Shown: positions 1 to 10,462 of the stretch, piece after piece
Numbering within the stretch: the stretch's first letter is position 1
Layout: each line of letters begins with the position of its first letter
Assembly: GCF_038396675.1 (NCBI RefSeq)
Contig: NC_088934.1
Span: 32,572,001-32,636,000 of the forward strand
DNA: 64,000 nt
DNA from: Hydra vulgaris
Lineage: Eukaryota > Cnidaria > Hydrozoa > Anthoathecata > Hydridae
Direction: 5' to 3'
The notes under the pieces: model-generated
What the model was told of the DNA's origin: nothing
Database searches by the model: none
The model's input: only the letters and a program-made list of their open reading frames with translations
Translations under genes and position numbers: made by a program

Positions 1-400
1 AAAAAGTGTGTGTCTTGAACTGCAATTGCATTAAAATGTACATATATTGAAACAAATTTTTTGAAGTTTAGGTTTGGGTAATAAAATGTTGAATGAGTTT
101 GGGTAATAAAATGTTGTAGACATTGTAATGATTTTAATAACTTATATTATAGTTTTTTTTTTTTATTCTTATTTTTGTTTACTGTTAATTTTTTTTACTG
201 ATCTTTAATGGTTAATATTATAGTTTACCGTGACATTTTTAAAAATTGCGGTGAATGAATAATAACTGTTAATTTGTCTTACTGGTCTGAAAAGGTTGAT
301 TTTTTAGTAAATGGAATTTGAAACAAATTGTGACCAGACAATAAATAACAACTGTTAAATTCTTTTTTGAATGATTTAAAAAAAAACCAACTTTAAATAA
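1..400. other. AT-rich non-coding flank
   Basis: I see no coding frame, RNA gene or mobile element terminus here. It is AT-rich sequence, presumably intronic or 5' flanking to the STING exon that starts at 852. Confidence 0.5.
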
Positions 401-624
401 TTTTCTCAAGTAAATCCACTTGAAATGATTTTCTTAAGAAAACCAAGTTGAAATGGTTTTCTTAAGAAAACCAACTTAAAACAGTTTTCTTAAGAAAACC
501 AACTCGAAATGGCTTTCTTAAGAAAACCAACTCGAAATAGTTTTCTTAAGAAAACCAACTCGTAATGGTTTTCTTAAGAAAACCAACTCGAAATGGTTTT
601 CTTGAGAAAACCAACTTGAAATGC
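401..624. repeat. 28-bp tandem repeat, 8 copies, palindromic core
   Basis: Eight head-to-tail units of 28 bp fill exactly 224 bp. Each unit holds the 14-bp perfect palindrome TTTTCTTAAGAAAA followed by a variable CCAACTCGAAATGG-like linker. The central units differ from each other by one to three bases and the outer units are more diverged, the usual pattern of a minisatellite growing from the middle. It lies about 230 bp upstream of the STING exon, so it is probably inside a STING intron. Any regulatory role is speculation. Confidence 0.9.
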
Positions 625-851
625 CTTTAACTATTGATTGGTACAATTTTTCTAGGATTTTTTAATTGTTTTATATATCATAGAAATAGGTTTTAGAAAG
701 AATAAGTTAATAATATAATAAAAAATAAATAATTATTAACATGTGTTTTTAATATATGAATAACTTTTTAAACTTTTATTAGCAATATTTTATTATAAAG
801 TATGGCACAACATGTCTATATATGTTTATATATATATATATATATTTTTAG

Positions 852-1625
852 GTAATTTGCATTACCTTTGTTCTAACATTTGCAATTACTGTAAACTATT
901 GGCTGTTTAGTACCAATGAAATACTATCATTGACTATATATGCAACATACGCAATCTGTAGTTCTATTGTCATGCATTTGTTAAAGTTAAAAGAACCTTC
1001 CCTTTTTGAGAATTCTTATATGAATGAAATCGAAAACAAACATCTAGCGGCAGGTTTAGCTTGGGGATTTTATTTTGGTTATTTAAAAGATCAACTTCCC
1101 AAATTGGACGGGCTAATTAAAAATGCTGTTTCACCTTATTTTGAGATCGAAGGAAATGATGCTCGTGATTACCTCAAACCAATTTTGTATATTATTATCC
1201 CAAAAGATTGTAATTGTACCAAAAGCTTTGAAAACTGTGACGATAGAATAATGTTTCAGCACACTTCTATTGAGGATCGACGAAGTGTAGGGGGAGTTCA
1301 AGAAAGATCATATAAAAATAGTGTTTACTCTATAAGTGATAAATTACCAAACGGTGATATAAAAAAAAAATATCTCCTAATGGAATATGCTACTCCAATT
1401 AAAAATTTATATCTAATGTCTAAACACGCTAAAACTGGTTTGAATGACGAGGATCTTAAACGTGAAGTTACTTTGTTTTATAAGAAACTAAAAAAAATAT
1501 TAGAATCTGATTCACTTTGTTCAGGACTTTATAAACTGATTTTACTAGGGAGCACAACAGCTCAGAAAAATAACCTTGTTGATATCCTGAATAAAGAAAT
1601 TGATGATGTAAATGTAAGTTTATAG
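852..1625 (+). CDS. STING1: STING (stimulator of interferon genes), 3' exon with CDN-binding domain
   Basis: This exon encodes the last membrane segment and the cytosolic ligand-binding domain of STING, the ER receptor for cyclic dinucleotides such as cGAMP that triggers innate immune signalling. Reading starts after a pyrimidine-rich acceptor (TTTTTAG, ending 851). About 43 mostly hydrophobic residues precede the conserved GLAW..Y.GYL block near 1050-1085. Residues matching human W161, G166, Y167, R238, Y240, E260, T263 and P264 are present (the ERSYKNSVY and MEYATP blocks); the R232 position appears to be Val. The frame is open with no stop until 1623-1625. A consensus donor GTAAGT at 1614 could instead splice to a further exon, otherwise the protein ends without a long C-terminal tail, as in many invertebrate STINGs. 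The N-terminal membrane exons are not visible and must lie left of the window. The upstream in-frame sequence, not a start codon, defines the 5' end. Confidence 0.9.
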   Translation, partial: VICITFVLTFAITVNYWLFSTNEILSLTIYATYAICSSIVMHLLKLKEPSLFENSYMNEIENKHLAAGLAWGFYFGYLKDQLPKLDGLIKNAVSPYFEIEGNDARDYLKPILYIIIPKDCNCTKSFENCDDRIMFQHTSIEDRRSVGGVQERSYKNSVYSISDKLPNGDIKKKYLLMEYATPIKNLYLMSKHAKTGLNDEDLKREVTLFYKKLKKILESDSLCSGLYKLILLGSTTAQKNNLVDILNKEIDDVNVSL

Positions 1626-1633
1626 CTTCAAGA

Positions 1634-1976
<343 letters not shown>

Positions 1977-2713
1977 TTGTTTTTTTTTCACGAAAACTTG
2001 CAATGCTGGAATGACTTGAAATGCTTCACCTAACTATTTTTTTGAGTTTTATTTTTATAAAAGTGCATCTTTATGAAATCTAGTCGGAAATTATAGCAAT
2101 ACATTTTTATAAAAATTGTGATTTCATAAATATATATATTTTTTTATTTAATTTTTTTTTGCAGCAGGAAATTTTTTTGTTTTTTTTTGTTTTGTTTTGC
2201 AGTTGTTTATCTAGTATTAACTTTTTTCCTAAAATATACCCTTTAATTGATTTAAATATTATTTAATTGTTCAACCGTTAATAATGAAGCCCAAAATAAC
2301 TTTGCTCAAACTCTAATAAAATAGGTTAAGAATTTCGATTATACTTGTATGGCATGTTAACTAGCATAATATAGTAAGCGTTTGTAATAAATAAAATCAA
2401 TAAAGGTTTGTCCCTGAACATTTGAAAATTGCTAGTTATTTTAGTTTTCAATAATAGTTATTCTAATTTTCAAAACTTTTTAGTTTAATTAAAATTAGTC
2501 GACTAACTTTTAAGTTAACTAAAACTAACCGACTAACTTTTTACTTAACTAAAAATATATTAATTATATAATATAGTTAATTTATATTATGTAACTATAA
2601 TTAACTAAAATAAATATATAATATCTTGAAAATTAAATAAGCTACAGAGGTGATGGAAACCATTTTTAAAATGAAATATCTTAAGAATTGCAATACACAA
2701 AAGAAAGTTATTT
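1977..2713. other. Non-coding spacer with half of a palindromic repeat (2343-2460)
   Basis: No coding frame was found. Bases 2343-2460 match one arm of the palindromic element at 9323-9462 plus its right flank (shared TTAACTAGCATAATATAG and the following TTTGAAAATTGCTAGTTATT), so this is a half-copy. Bases 2480-2620 hold short diverged TTAACTAAAA repeats. Confidence 0.6.
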
Positions 2714-2790
2714 AAGGTGGTACTTGGGTGAAAAAATAGTAAAAATTGAAAGTTTTAAAGAGAATGTTTTTAAGTCATTTGAACTATGTA

Positions 2791-4056
2791 CAGGGTGCGT
2801 AAAAAGCTCCCGCACTCCTCTGACAACGACGTTATTTCCCTTATTTTAAAGCATATCGTTTGTTTTTCTGCATTATTTATGCTCTTCTCTAATCTTTGAA
2901 TATGTTTAATATTGAAGTTTTTAGGTTCCATGACGAAATCAAGAGATTTGCGGCCGGCAATCGAGAGGCTGGCTAAAGAGAAAAAGAAAGCATCGGAGAT
3001 CGCTTGTCTTCTGAATGTTCCGAGGCGTACGGTTTACGATTGCTTGAAGCGACTTGAAGAAACTGGTTCCATTGAAGATCGTCGACGTTCTGGAAGACCA
3101 AAAACTGCAACTTCGGGTAAAGTCGTCAAAAAAATCCGCGACAAGATTCGGTACAACTCAAAACGATCGATGAGACAAATGGCCAAGGATGAAGGGATTT
3201 TGGAAGGTTCAGTTCGGCAAATCGTCCACAAAAAGCTCGGAAAATACCCGTACAAAATTCAAAAAGCTCACGGACTTACTGATCGGATGAAAGCCACTTG
3301 TTTGGCCTGTTGCAAGGAGCTTCTCAAGCGATTCAAGAAGCCGGCAAACGCCTCGACGATTCTCTTCACGGACGAGTGTCTCTTCACTGTCGAGCAGTTT
3401 GTGAACCATCAGAATGACCAGATAATTGCTGGAAATGTTTAAGAAGCAAACCAGAAAGGTCGAATTGCTTCAAAGACAGCTCACCCCCAAGCAGTGATGG
3501 TTTTCGGAGCGATTACAGGAGACGGCAAGATGTCATTGATTTTTGTCGATCAATGAGTGAAAATCAGAGCTCAAAACTACCTGGATGATATTTTGACGAC
3601 AGAGGTATTAACTTGGAGCAATTCACACTTCGGACAGCGGTTTTGGACGTTTCAACAGGATTCCGCCCCAGCCCACAAAACAACGGTCGTCCAGGATTGG
3701 TGCAAAGCCAATTTTCCGGGTTTTATCCCGGATCTTAATCCCCTCGACTATTCAATTTGGGGGATTATGAAGGCCAAGGTTGGAGCAGTACGTCATCCAA
3801 ATTTGAACTCTCTACGGCAAGCACTCGAAAAAGATTGGGCCACTCTTGACGGTGATATGGTGTCCACCGCAGTTGAAGCATTCCCCAAGCGCCTCAGGGC
3901 GTGTATCAAGGCGAAAGGAGAACTTTTTGAGATCTGACTTGTTTTTGTTGTTTAGTATGTTATCAAGAATAAATGTTTAAACTTTTGGCACATTATGATA
4001 GTTCTACGTGTTTTTACGTCGTAAATACTGAGTGCAGGAACTTTTTACGCACCCTG
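2791..4056 (+). mobile_element. mariner/Tc1 superfamily element, nested in MULE 1
   Basis: The element runs between TA target duplications (2789-2790 and 4057-4058). Its roughly 27-bp inverted repeats begin CAGGGTGCGTAAAAAG and match at about 25 positions. It is 1,266 bp long and carries one transposase reading frame. Its GC content is clearly higher than the surroundings, which suggests a younger arrival than its host element. Confidence 0.93.
2930..3937 (+). pseudogene. mariner-type transposase, two in-frame stops
   Basis: A single frame from ATG 2930 to the TGA after 3934 encodes about 336 codons, the usual length of these transposases, which cut and paste the element by binding its inverted repeats. 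Visible are an N-terminal helix-turn-helix (SEIACLLNVPRRTVYDCLKR), a GRPKTA linker, the first catalytic Asp (FTDECLF), the second (FQQDSAPAHK) and the third (PDLNPLDYSIW). TAA at 3440-3442 and TGA at 3554-3556 interrupt the same frame. Only 28 residues separate the second and third Asp, and the WPxxS-type piece before PDLNP is missing. An in-frame loss of about nine codons would explain this and fits an original DD37D-like spacing. I judge it dead. An upstream TTG in frame at 2912 is unlikely to be the start. Confidence 0.88.
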
Positions 4057-4058
4057 TA

Positions 4059-4728
4059 GAAAACGCCTATGTAATTTGTTTTTAAAAAAACAAAGAAAAT
4101 ATCTAACTTTCTATTTTAAAATAGGCATTAGTAAACCCAGAAGTCAAACTTTCATAGCGGCACCCCTAGCAACCAATTCTGAATCACTTAAAGCCTCTAA
4201 AAGTATGTTTCCTTATAATTTAGAATCCCAGGGTTGGTTGTTGGTAAGTCATTAAAGTACTTTACAAAATTTTTAACTACCATGCAAAAAGTCATCAAAC
4301 TGATAAACGTATACATGAGGTTTTCATTGAATAAAATTTTTTCTCGAAAAGTTGGATGAAATTGTATGAAAATCAATATTTGTTCGTGTTTATAATAATT
4401 GTTTATTTGGTTTTGTTAATTAGTTTTAATTGAAATGAATTTTTATCTATTATTATTGTTGTTTAAATGACTTTTTATTGTCATTTACTTTAGTTTTAAT
4501 AAGTAAAAAAAATAAAAAATAGTATATAGCTTTAATAGTATATAACTTTGTTATAGTTAACTTAATAAATAAGTTAACTATATAGCTTTGTTATAGTTAA
4601 CTTAATAAATAAGTTAACTATAACAAAGATTTGCTTTTTTTATTGTTATTAAGTTAATTGGTTTTCATCTGCTACTTATTTCTTTTGTTATAGTTAATGA
4701 TAATGAATAATAAAAAAAAAGAAGAGCT
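4059..4728. other. MULE 1 5' non-coding region with 43-bp palindrome
   Basis: AT-rich with no coding frame. Bases 4586-4628 form a perfect hairpin with 19-bp arms starting CTTTGTTATAGTTAACTTA around a 5-bp loop. A partial direct copy of the same sequence lies just before it, at about 4547-4585. Confidence 0.7.
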
Positions 4729-6590
4729 ATGTTGCAGAGAAAGTCTGGCCATTCGAAGGCATTTTCTAGACGCTCGTTTAAAGGTAATCAGCATACAAAA
4801 AAACAAGAAGAATCACCTGAGGTTCCTTCATCTAACCCACCTATTTCTTTTTCAGGAAAGAAAATAAACCTATCATATTTATCAACAAGTTAACCACTAT
4901 ATTCTAAAATCACTGATAAATCCAGTCAAATTAACATTTCATTGTCCTTGCCCACCAATGACACCGATTTGTTACCCTATGTAAATTCTCCAAACTCAAC
5001 TGTGTATAATTCGTTTTTTCTACTTTTTTCTACCAATATTCTTATAAAAATTATTAATTTAGTAGTTACATGCCCTGATTGTGAAAAGAAGGCTCTTAGT
5101 CTAACATTTGATGTCTTGAGAAAGCAAGGCTTATCAATATCGTTATTGTTGCTATGTTCAAATTGTAGTTGGTGTGCAACCTTTCATTCGAGTAAAGAAT
5201 GCAAACGGAAAAGCAGTCGTGGTAGACCTCCATTTGGAGTAAATGTACGCCTGTTATTGCAATGAGGGAAATCGGAAAAGGTCACACTGGTTTAGAAAAA
5301 TTGTGTGGATATTTAAACATGCCACCTCCAATGAATGTTACTGTGTTTTATGTAACTCATATATTGATGTTGTAACGTGTTCTATGAACAATGCCTCCGC
5401 TGAATTGAGAGATTCCATATTTGCAACTGACAGAGATGAAAATGGTATTTCAAATGTAACTGTATCATGTGATGGATCATGGCAACGAAGAGGTTATGCA
5501 TTGTTAAATGGTGTTGTTACTGTAATAGCAAGTGACACAGGAAAGTGTTTAGATTATCGTGTTCGATCTAAAGTTTGTAAGTCATGTCAATCTTGGGAAG
5601 CAAAGAAGGGTTCTGATGAATATGAAGAATATATTTTAACTCATGATTGCAACATCAATCATACTGGTTCTGCTGGTTCTATGAAAGCTGCTGCTATAGT
5701 AGATTGTTTTGTTGCTTCAGAAGAAAGTCGTAAGCTCCGATATACAAAAAACATAGGAGGCGGAGACTCTAAGTCATATCCTGATATTTTAGCTAGAAAT
5801 CCATACAAAGAAATAGTTGTGGAAAAATTGGAATGTGTAGGCCATATCCAAAAGCGAGTTGGAGGACAATTACGGAAACTCAAAGCAACAAATAAGAAGA
5901 AATTATCTGATGGAAAAACGTTAGGAGGTGCAGGTCGTCTTACTGAGAAAGTTATAAATAAACTGCAAAACTATTTTGCAGTTTATTTATAACTTTCTCA
6001 GTTCGGTAATCGACAAGTTTTACTGTTTACCAGTTAAAAAAAGCTATTGTAATAGTGCTTTTCTATTGCTTTGAGGCAAAAGATGTTGAATCAAAACACC
6101 AAATGTGCCCACGAACTGCTGATAGTTGGTGTAAATATCAGGCTGACAAAATAAACGGTACAGCAACGTACAGCCATAAGGTAGGATTACCCTTTGCTAT
6201 CCTTGGAGAAATAAAGCCTGTTTTTTTAAGTTTGAGTGATGATAGTTTGTTAAAAAAATGTTTTTATGGCAAAACGCAAAATACCAATGAGTCACTAAAT
6301 GGAATGATTTGAAAACGATGTCCAAATGATATCTATGAGTGTAAAACTACTGTTGAGTTGGGTGTAGCTTCTGCAGTTATTTTAATGACGGTTCAATTGG
6401 AATTTTAAAGATTTTAGAAGTATTAGGTGTTGTTCCTGGATTTTATTCAAATGATTTCTGTCTCAAATAACGACCGACGAGTAATGCAAATGGAAAGAAA
6501 ATCGCTTGATTCAGTTAAGAAGAGGAGAAAGCATATTCGAGGAGTTCGTAAAGCTTTTGCGAATACCAAATGAATCAGAAAAAGAACTGA
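4729..6590 (+). pseudogene. Mutator-like transposase (MULE 1), multiply frameshifted
   Basis: The pieces join into one protein of the metazoan Mutator-like family, which moves its element by DDE chemistry. From ATG 4729 a basic N-terminus leads into a zinc-ribbon-like region (CPDC, then CSNCSWC) up to 5265. The frame then shifts near 5253 (MREIGKGHTGLEKLCGYLNM) and again near 5355. The core follows: CDGSWQRRGY, CKSCQSW, an H/C-rich patch, GGGDSKSYPD, ECVGHIQKR and the GGAGRLTEKVINKLQNY block. The next segment (6055-6312) holds WCKYQAD, LSDDSLLKKC and GKTQNTNESLNGM, and a basic tail ends near 6590. Stops lie at about 4891, 5992 and 6310. A perfect snap-back hairpin at 5943-6001 destroys the frame after INKLQNYF. 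A homologue in MULE 2 confirms the order of segments. Confidence 0.8.
5943..6001. repeat. 59-bp perfect hairpin inside MULE 1 coding sequence
   Basis: Arms of 28 bp (5943-5970 and 5974-6001) starting CTGAGAAAGTTATAAATAAA are exact reverse complements around the 3-bp loop CTA. The left arm is genuine transposase coding sequence. The right arm replaces what should follow, so it looks like a templated inverted copy. Confidence 0.95.
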
Positions 6591-6599
6591 AGTATGGTT

Positions 6600-7192
6600 A
6601 AGATTTATATTAGTTTATATTATGTTTTATTTCTAATCATCAATCATAAAAGTTAGTTTTTTCGAATATATAGAGAAAATTTAGTGATTTTTTAATGAAT
6701 TCTTACTTAAATTGCATTTATCTCAATGTTAAAACTTTTGGACGGTGCGTCATGTGACTTTTGATTGGTTTCAGCTTAGCACTTGAAATTTTGCATAGTG
6801 GTTATTTTTTGTTAGATGCAGATTTTGAACCAACATTTTTTGAAAAAATATTTTTCGGACCAATATAACCAGGGCCCAAAGTTTCATTTTCAAGCCTTAT
6901 TACAAATAAGATGTTAAAATTTTAATTATCTTAGATCTAGTTATCCAATCAGGCTAATTCTGTTTCCATACCTGTAAAATTATACTAAAAACAAACTGTA
7001 AAAATTCCAATAGCATACTACAAGTGGTTTTTTCTCAATTTGGCGCACCGTAAAGTGACCATTTTATGACTTTTGGGCCCAAAAGGGAATTATTTTGTAT
7101 TTTTTTTTTTTCTTCCTTTCAAGGTTTAGTTACCTATATTTAATAAATGTATCAAAATATCAAATTAAATAATAAGAAATTTAGAATTTGAG
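6600..7192. other. MULE 1 3' non-coding region
   Basis: No coding frame or repeat was recognised between the decayed transposase and the right terminal repeat. Confidence 0.5.
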
Positions 7193-7303
7193 TTTTTCAC
7201 CCAAGTACCACCTTAAGTTGGCTATACAAATTGTCCATGATATTGTGACTGTTGCGCAAAAATAATTTTTATAAATCTGGTTATGCGTTAGTTGTAAAGT
7301 GGT

Positions 7304-7373
7304 TACCCAGTGGGCATGCGTCATGCAGAGGATGTCCGCTGGCGTCCCCCGGACGACGAATGCCCACTGGGTA
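7304..7373. repeat. Short GC-rich hairpin element
   Basis: Perfect 14-bp arms TACCCAGTGGGCAT (7304-7317) and its complement (7360-7373) enclose a GC-rich centre with a further GTCCG/CGGAC pairing. TA sits at both ends, as for a TA-duplicating miniature element. It stands out sharply from the AT-rich surroundings. Confidence 0.75.
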
Positions 7374-7379
7374 GATCGC

Positions 7380-7739
7380 TAAGTATTTGTTCATTTTTCT
7401 TTACAAATTGCTGCAAGATTCTTACAGATGGTGGCTATCCAATTATTACAACAACATTTTTATAGCGATTTTTACTTTTTTTTTCTCTTGCCAACAACGG
7501 CATTGATGAAATAATTTGCAGTCGTTCAAACACGAGGTTGTCTTGCGCCATACATTACTTTTAAATCAAACAAATGTCTATTTAAAAATTAGCGCTTAAG
7601 TGGTCCAGAAAAAGTTTGGCGCAAATTACTTTAAGAGTTTTATGCAGAAACAAATTTCAGCAATTTGTCTAAAGAATTATTCAGTGAACTGCAAGCATAA
7701 CTTTTTAGCACTGGTGAAATTTTTAATCGCACGTAAATA
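7380..7739. other. Unassigned spacer, possibly upstream part of the pogo-like relic
   Basis: I see no firm feature. Short stretches in several + frames could belong to the transposase relic that becomes recognisable at about 7740. Confidence 0.3.
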
Positions 7740-8260
7740 GTCACTGGATTTCAAAATACTGGTTTATTTCCGCTCAACATCAAGAAAATCGATCGGTCTA
7801 AATTACAAATTGCTAATACATTTGAAACAAATTCATCTCAACCTGAGCTTTTGTCATCTCAACCACCAGAATCTATGCCAGTGTCACCATCACCAGCACC
7901 ACTAGTACACCATCTTAGTCGCTGCCTTATGTATCTAGACCAACAGGATTATGAATCTAAACAACTAGTATCAGCATACGGCGTATAGCTACAGCTCCAA
8001 AGTCAAATCCACTGTCAACTCGCCTGCAACCAACTTTTAATGTAACTATAAGAAATTGAAAAACAATTGCAATTAACCCAATCACTTTCCGCAGCTTTGC
8101 AGCAAATGTTTCGCATTGAACTTGTTGACCAAAAAAAACACAAAAAAGTGTAGATATGCCAAGATGCGAATGGGAGTTTTACAATAAACATGAAATATTC
8201 AAAAGAATGAAAGATGCTGCCAGCAAAAAAGCAGTAAAGCAAGCTAGAAAATAACGTAAG
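7740..8260 (+). pseudogene. Pogo/Tigger-type (DDE_1) transposase C-terminal relic
   Basis: The phrase GFQNTGLFPLN at about 7749-7781, then a Ser/Pro/Gln-rich stretch and a basic Lys-rich tail (KMKDAASKKAVKQARK near 8206-8253), is the layout of the C-terminal end of pogo/Tigger DDE_1 transposases. Stops and frame changes break it throughout, and the DDE core is not recognisable upstream. It could instead come from a related domesticated gene. Function is lost. Confidence 0.4.
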
Positions 8261-8339
8261 CTTGACTTTAATAATGAGCAGCATATAATTCAATCGACAA
8301 CATCAACTCCAATAACAACAACAGCAGCAGTAGGGATAG

Positions 8340-8965
8340 CACTTTTACTTATTTTGATGTAAAAACGCGAATTTCTTTTAAGCGTAAATTACTTTACACA
8401 ATTCATATAAAAATAAATAATTTACTTACATTTATAAAGTAATTCGTTTTTTTTTTTTTTTTGACATAAATTATATAATATTTAAAACTTAAATTACTTA
8501 AATTAAGTTTTTTAAATGAGTAACAGCTACTTGAAAAAGTAATTTACTTTTACAAGTAAAAGTTACTTGCGTTTTTACTTTTACTTGTAAATTTAACCTA
8601 CTTTTAATGGTAAGTCGTGTAAATTACTTTGAAAAGTAATTTTGGTTATAATTATGTAAAAAATTTACATCGAGATGTAATTTACTTTTTAAATGTAAAA
8701 AAAGTTATTTATGAAGTAAACTTACGCAAATATAATATTTTAAAAATATAACACTTACTTTACAAAGTAAAATAAAACGACATCATAACAACAAATTACT
8801 TTTATGTCTAAAAGTAACTAATTAGCAAAAACAGCTTACATTAAAGTAATTAAAAAATAATTGTTATATACAATTACAAATAAAAGTAATTTTCTCTTTG
8901 AAATTTTATACTTTACTTACATTTTACTGTAAGTAAGTAAAACGTAAGTTATATTATTTACTTTC
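8340..8965. repeat. Low-complexity region rich in TTACTTT/AAAGTAA
   Basis: For about 600 bp the motif TTACTTT and its complement recur every 15-30 bases in both orientations, making many small dyads (for example AAAGTAA next to TTACTTTT). There is no fixed period and no coding frame. Confidence 0.6.
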
Positions 8966-9322
8966 TCAAAGAACAGTCATTTCATGTTGATTTACTTTCT
9001 CACAGAACATTTTATGTTGATTTAACATAAACTTTGGAATAGGTAGCATACTCAAATCCATAGTCTGTTTGAGGGCACTTCTAGGAAATACTTCAGGTAT
9101 TACTCTGACGTGTTTGTGGTGGGGCATCGGGAAAGAATTTTTCACGTATATCATTAAGGGTAGTTCTATTATAATTAGGGGCAAATATAGTCAACATGCG
9201 TGTATACCAGTAATGTAGAGAAAGGCAGAAATAGGTTAGGGGCTATAATGAAACTTGGGAGGGGGGTAAAGAGCATAGTTTCTAAGCTATGGGTAATTCA
9301 TGCATGTGTAAACCTTGACTTG

Positions 9323-9462
9323 TTCAGGGACAAACATTTGTTGATTTTATTTATTACAAACGCTTACTATATTATGCGAGTTAACTTGCCATACAAGTTA
9401 ACTAGCATAATATAGTTAGCGTATGTAACAAATAAAGTTAATAAATGTTTGTCCCTTAACAT
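9323..9462. repeat. Palindromic MITE-like element
   Basis: Two imperfect arms of about 67 bp (9323-9390 and 9396-9462) are reverse complements around a short loop. The outer end begins TGTTCAGGGACAAACATTTG and the inner part contains CTATATTATGC. A half-copy at 2343-2460 shows this is a dispersed family. No coding capacity. Confidence 0.8.
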
Positions 9463-10264
9463 TTGAAAATTGCTAGTTATTCTAATTTTTAATAATAGCA
9501 ATAAGTTACTGTTTGTTAGAAAGCGCCTCTTCTCCAGGTTTTTTTCTTTGTTTTTGCCATTTTAATCAAGTATTTTATTATGGTAATATGACGCAATATA
9601 ACATTTTTGGCACCCGCAAGGACATTGACTGCTAAAACAGTTTTCAAAAAATTGTAAGTAATTTAAACTATCTGATATAAAATAGTCGTATCCTAATTTT
9701 TTTTCTCTAATTATTTGTTTTTTTATAAAGTTAGGGTTTATAACTTTTTATAAAGAAAGATTTTTTGGAAAAAAGATTTGAGAGGCATTTTTTGGATTTA
9801 TTTATTTTGGTATTAACTTCTTTGTCGGGAGAGAAATAGGATAGTGGCCCTGATAAAAATTTACCTTAAAGGAGCCGGCCATATTTGTGGTATGCTGCTG
9901 CTTTTCGCATTTCTTATTCAGCGTGGTTGTTGTTAGGGCTGTCCTAAAGAGGTCTGTCATCGGGAGGGGGGAGAGTGTTTTTTGCAAACTAAAGACGCAC
10001 AAACAAAAACAAAAAAAAAGTCTTTGATATTTGACATTTGCCAACTATACTTCAAAACTTGTTAACTGAAATGCTAAATGTACAAATGTGCTAACTCAAA
10101 TGCATAAATATCAGCTTGGGGTGGGGGAATACCTCCTTCACCCCCCGTTCGGGATAGCCCTAATCAGCCCTGGTCGTAACAACCACTCTAACAGAAATAA
10201 AAATTAATTTTTTGTTTGTTTATTTATTAATAGCTATTCATAAAACTGCTGTCTGGAATGAACC
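9463..10264. other. Unassigned spacer
   Basis: No gene seen. Two GC-richer patches (9922-9972 and 10110-10195) share an imperfect inverted GGTTGTT..AGGGCT / AGCCCT..AACAACC and may be the ends of a decayed small element. Confidence 0.35.
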
Positions 10265-10462
10265 GTGCGGCCGTGGTGCAATGGATAGAGCGCTTATTTA
10301 AGAAGCAGGAGATCCAGGTCCTGAAACGAGCTCATGACATATTTTCGCGTCATGGTAAGGAAGGAGGCGTGAGCTTTCTGGTTAAATGCACTTCCGTGGT
10401 GCTCTGTGACAAGTCCGTTAGGTCTTCTTAGGGCACCTAAATAAAAAAACAAAACAAAAAAC
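10265..10462 (+). mobile_element. tRNA-derived SINE
   Basis: The head contains a perfect RNA polymerase III A box (TGGTGCAATGG) in the context GGCCGTGGTGCAATGGATAG and a decayed B box (GGTCCTGAAACG) about 40 bases on. A GC-richer tRNA-unrelated body follows, and the copy ends in an A-rich tail (AAATAAAAAAACAAAAC). It is non-autonomous and needs a LINE for mobility. Confidence 0.65.

Larger units (their letters stand above)
2714..7214 (+). mobile_element. MULE 1: Mutator-like DNA transposon with nested mariner
   Basis: The ends carry a perfect 22-bp terminal inverted repeat beginning AAGGTGGTACTTGGGTGAAA at 2714-2735 and 7193-7214. The 9-bp flanks (AAGTTATTT left, AAGTTGGCT right) match at only six positions, so a target duplication is possible but diverged. 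Inside are a decayed Mutator-type transposase at 4729-6590 and a 1.27-kb mariner inserted in the left non-coding part. Removing the mariner leaves about 3.2 kb. MULE 2 (25445-45097) has related ends sharing AAGGTGGTAC. Confidence 0.8.

Noticed and set aside
401..624. CRISPR-like array of regular palindromic repeats
   Set aside because: There are no unique spacers: the whole 28-bp unit repeats head to tail, and the DNA is eukaryotic.
8015..8293. Minus-strand frame with hydrophobic residues suggesting a membrane protein
   Set aside because: It is antisense to the Lys/Gln-rich tail of the pogo-like relic; the hydrophobicity comes from the complement of A-rich codons.
9200..9415. 71-codon plus-strand frame and neighbouring small frames at 8966, 9802 and 13293
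   Set aside because: No homology, composition follows the local AT content, and they overlap palindromic repeats.
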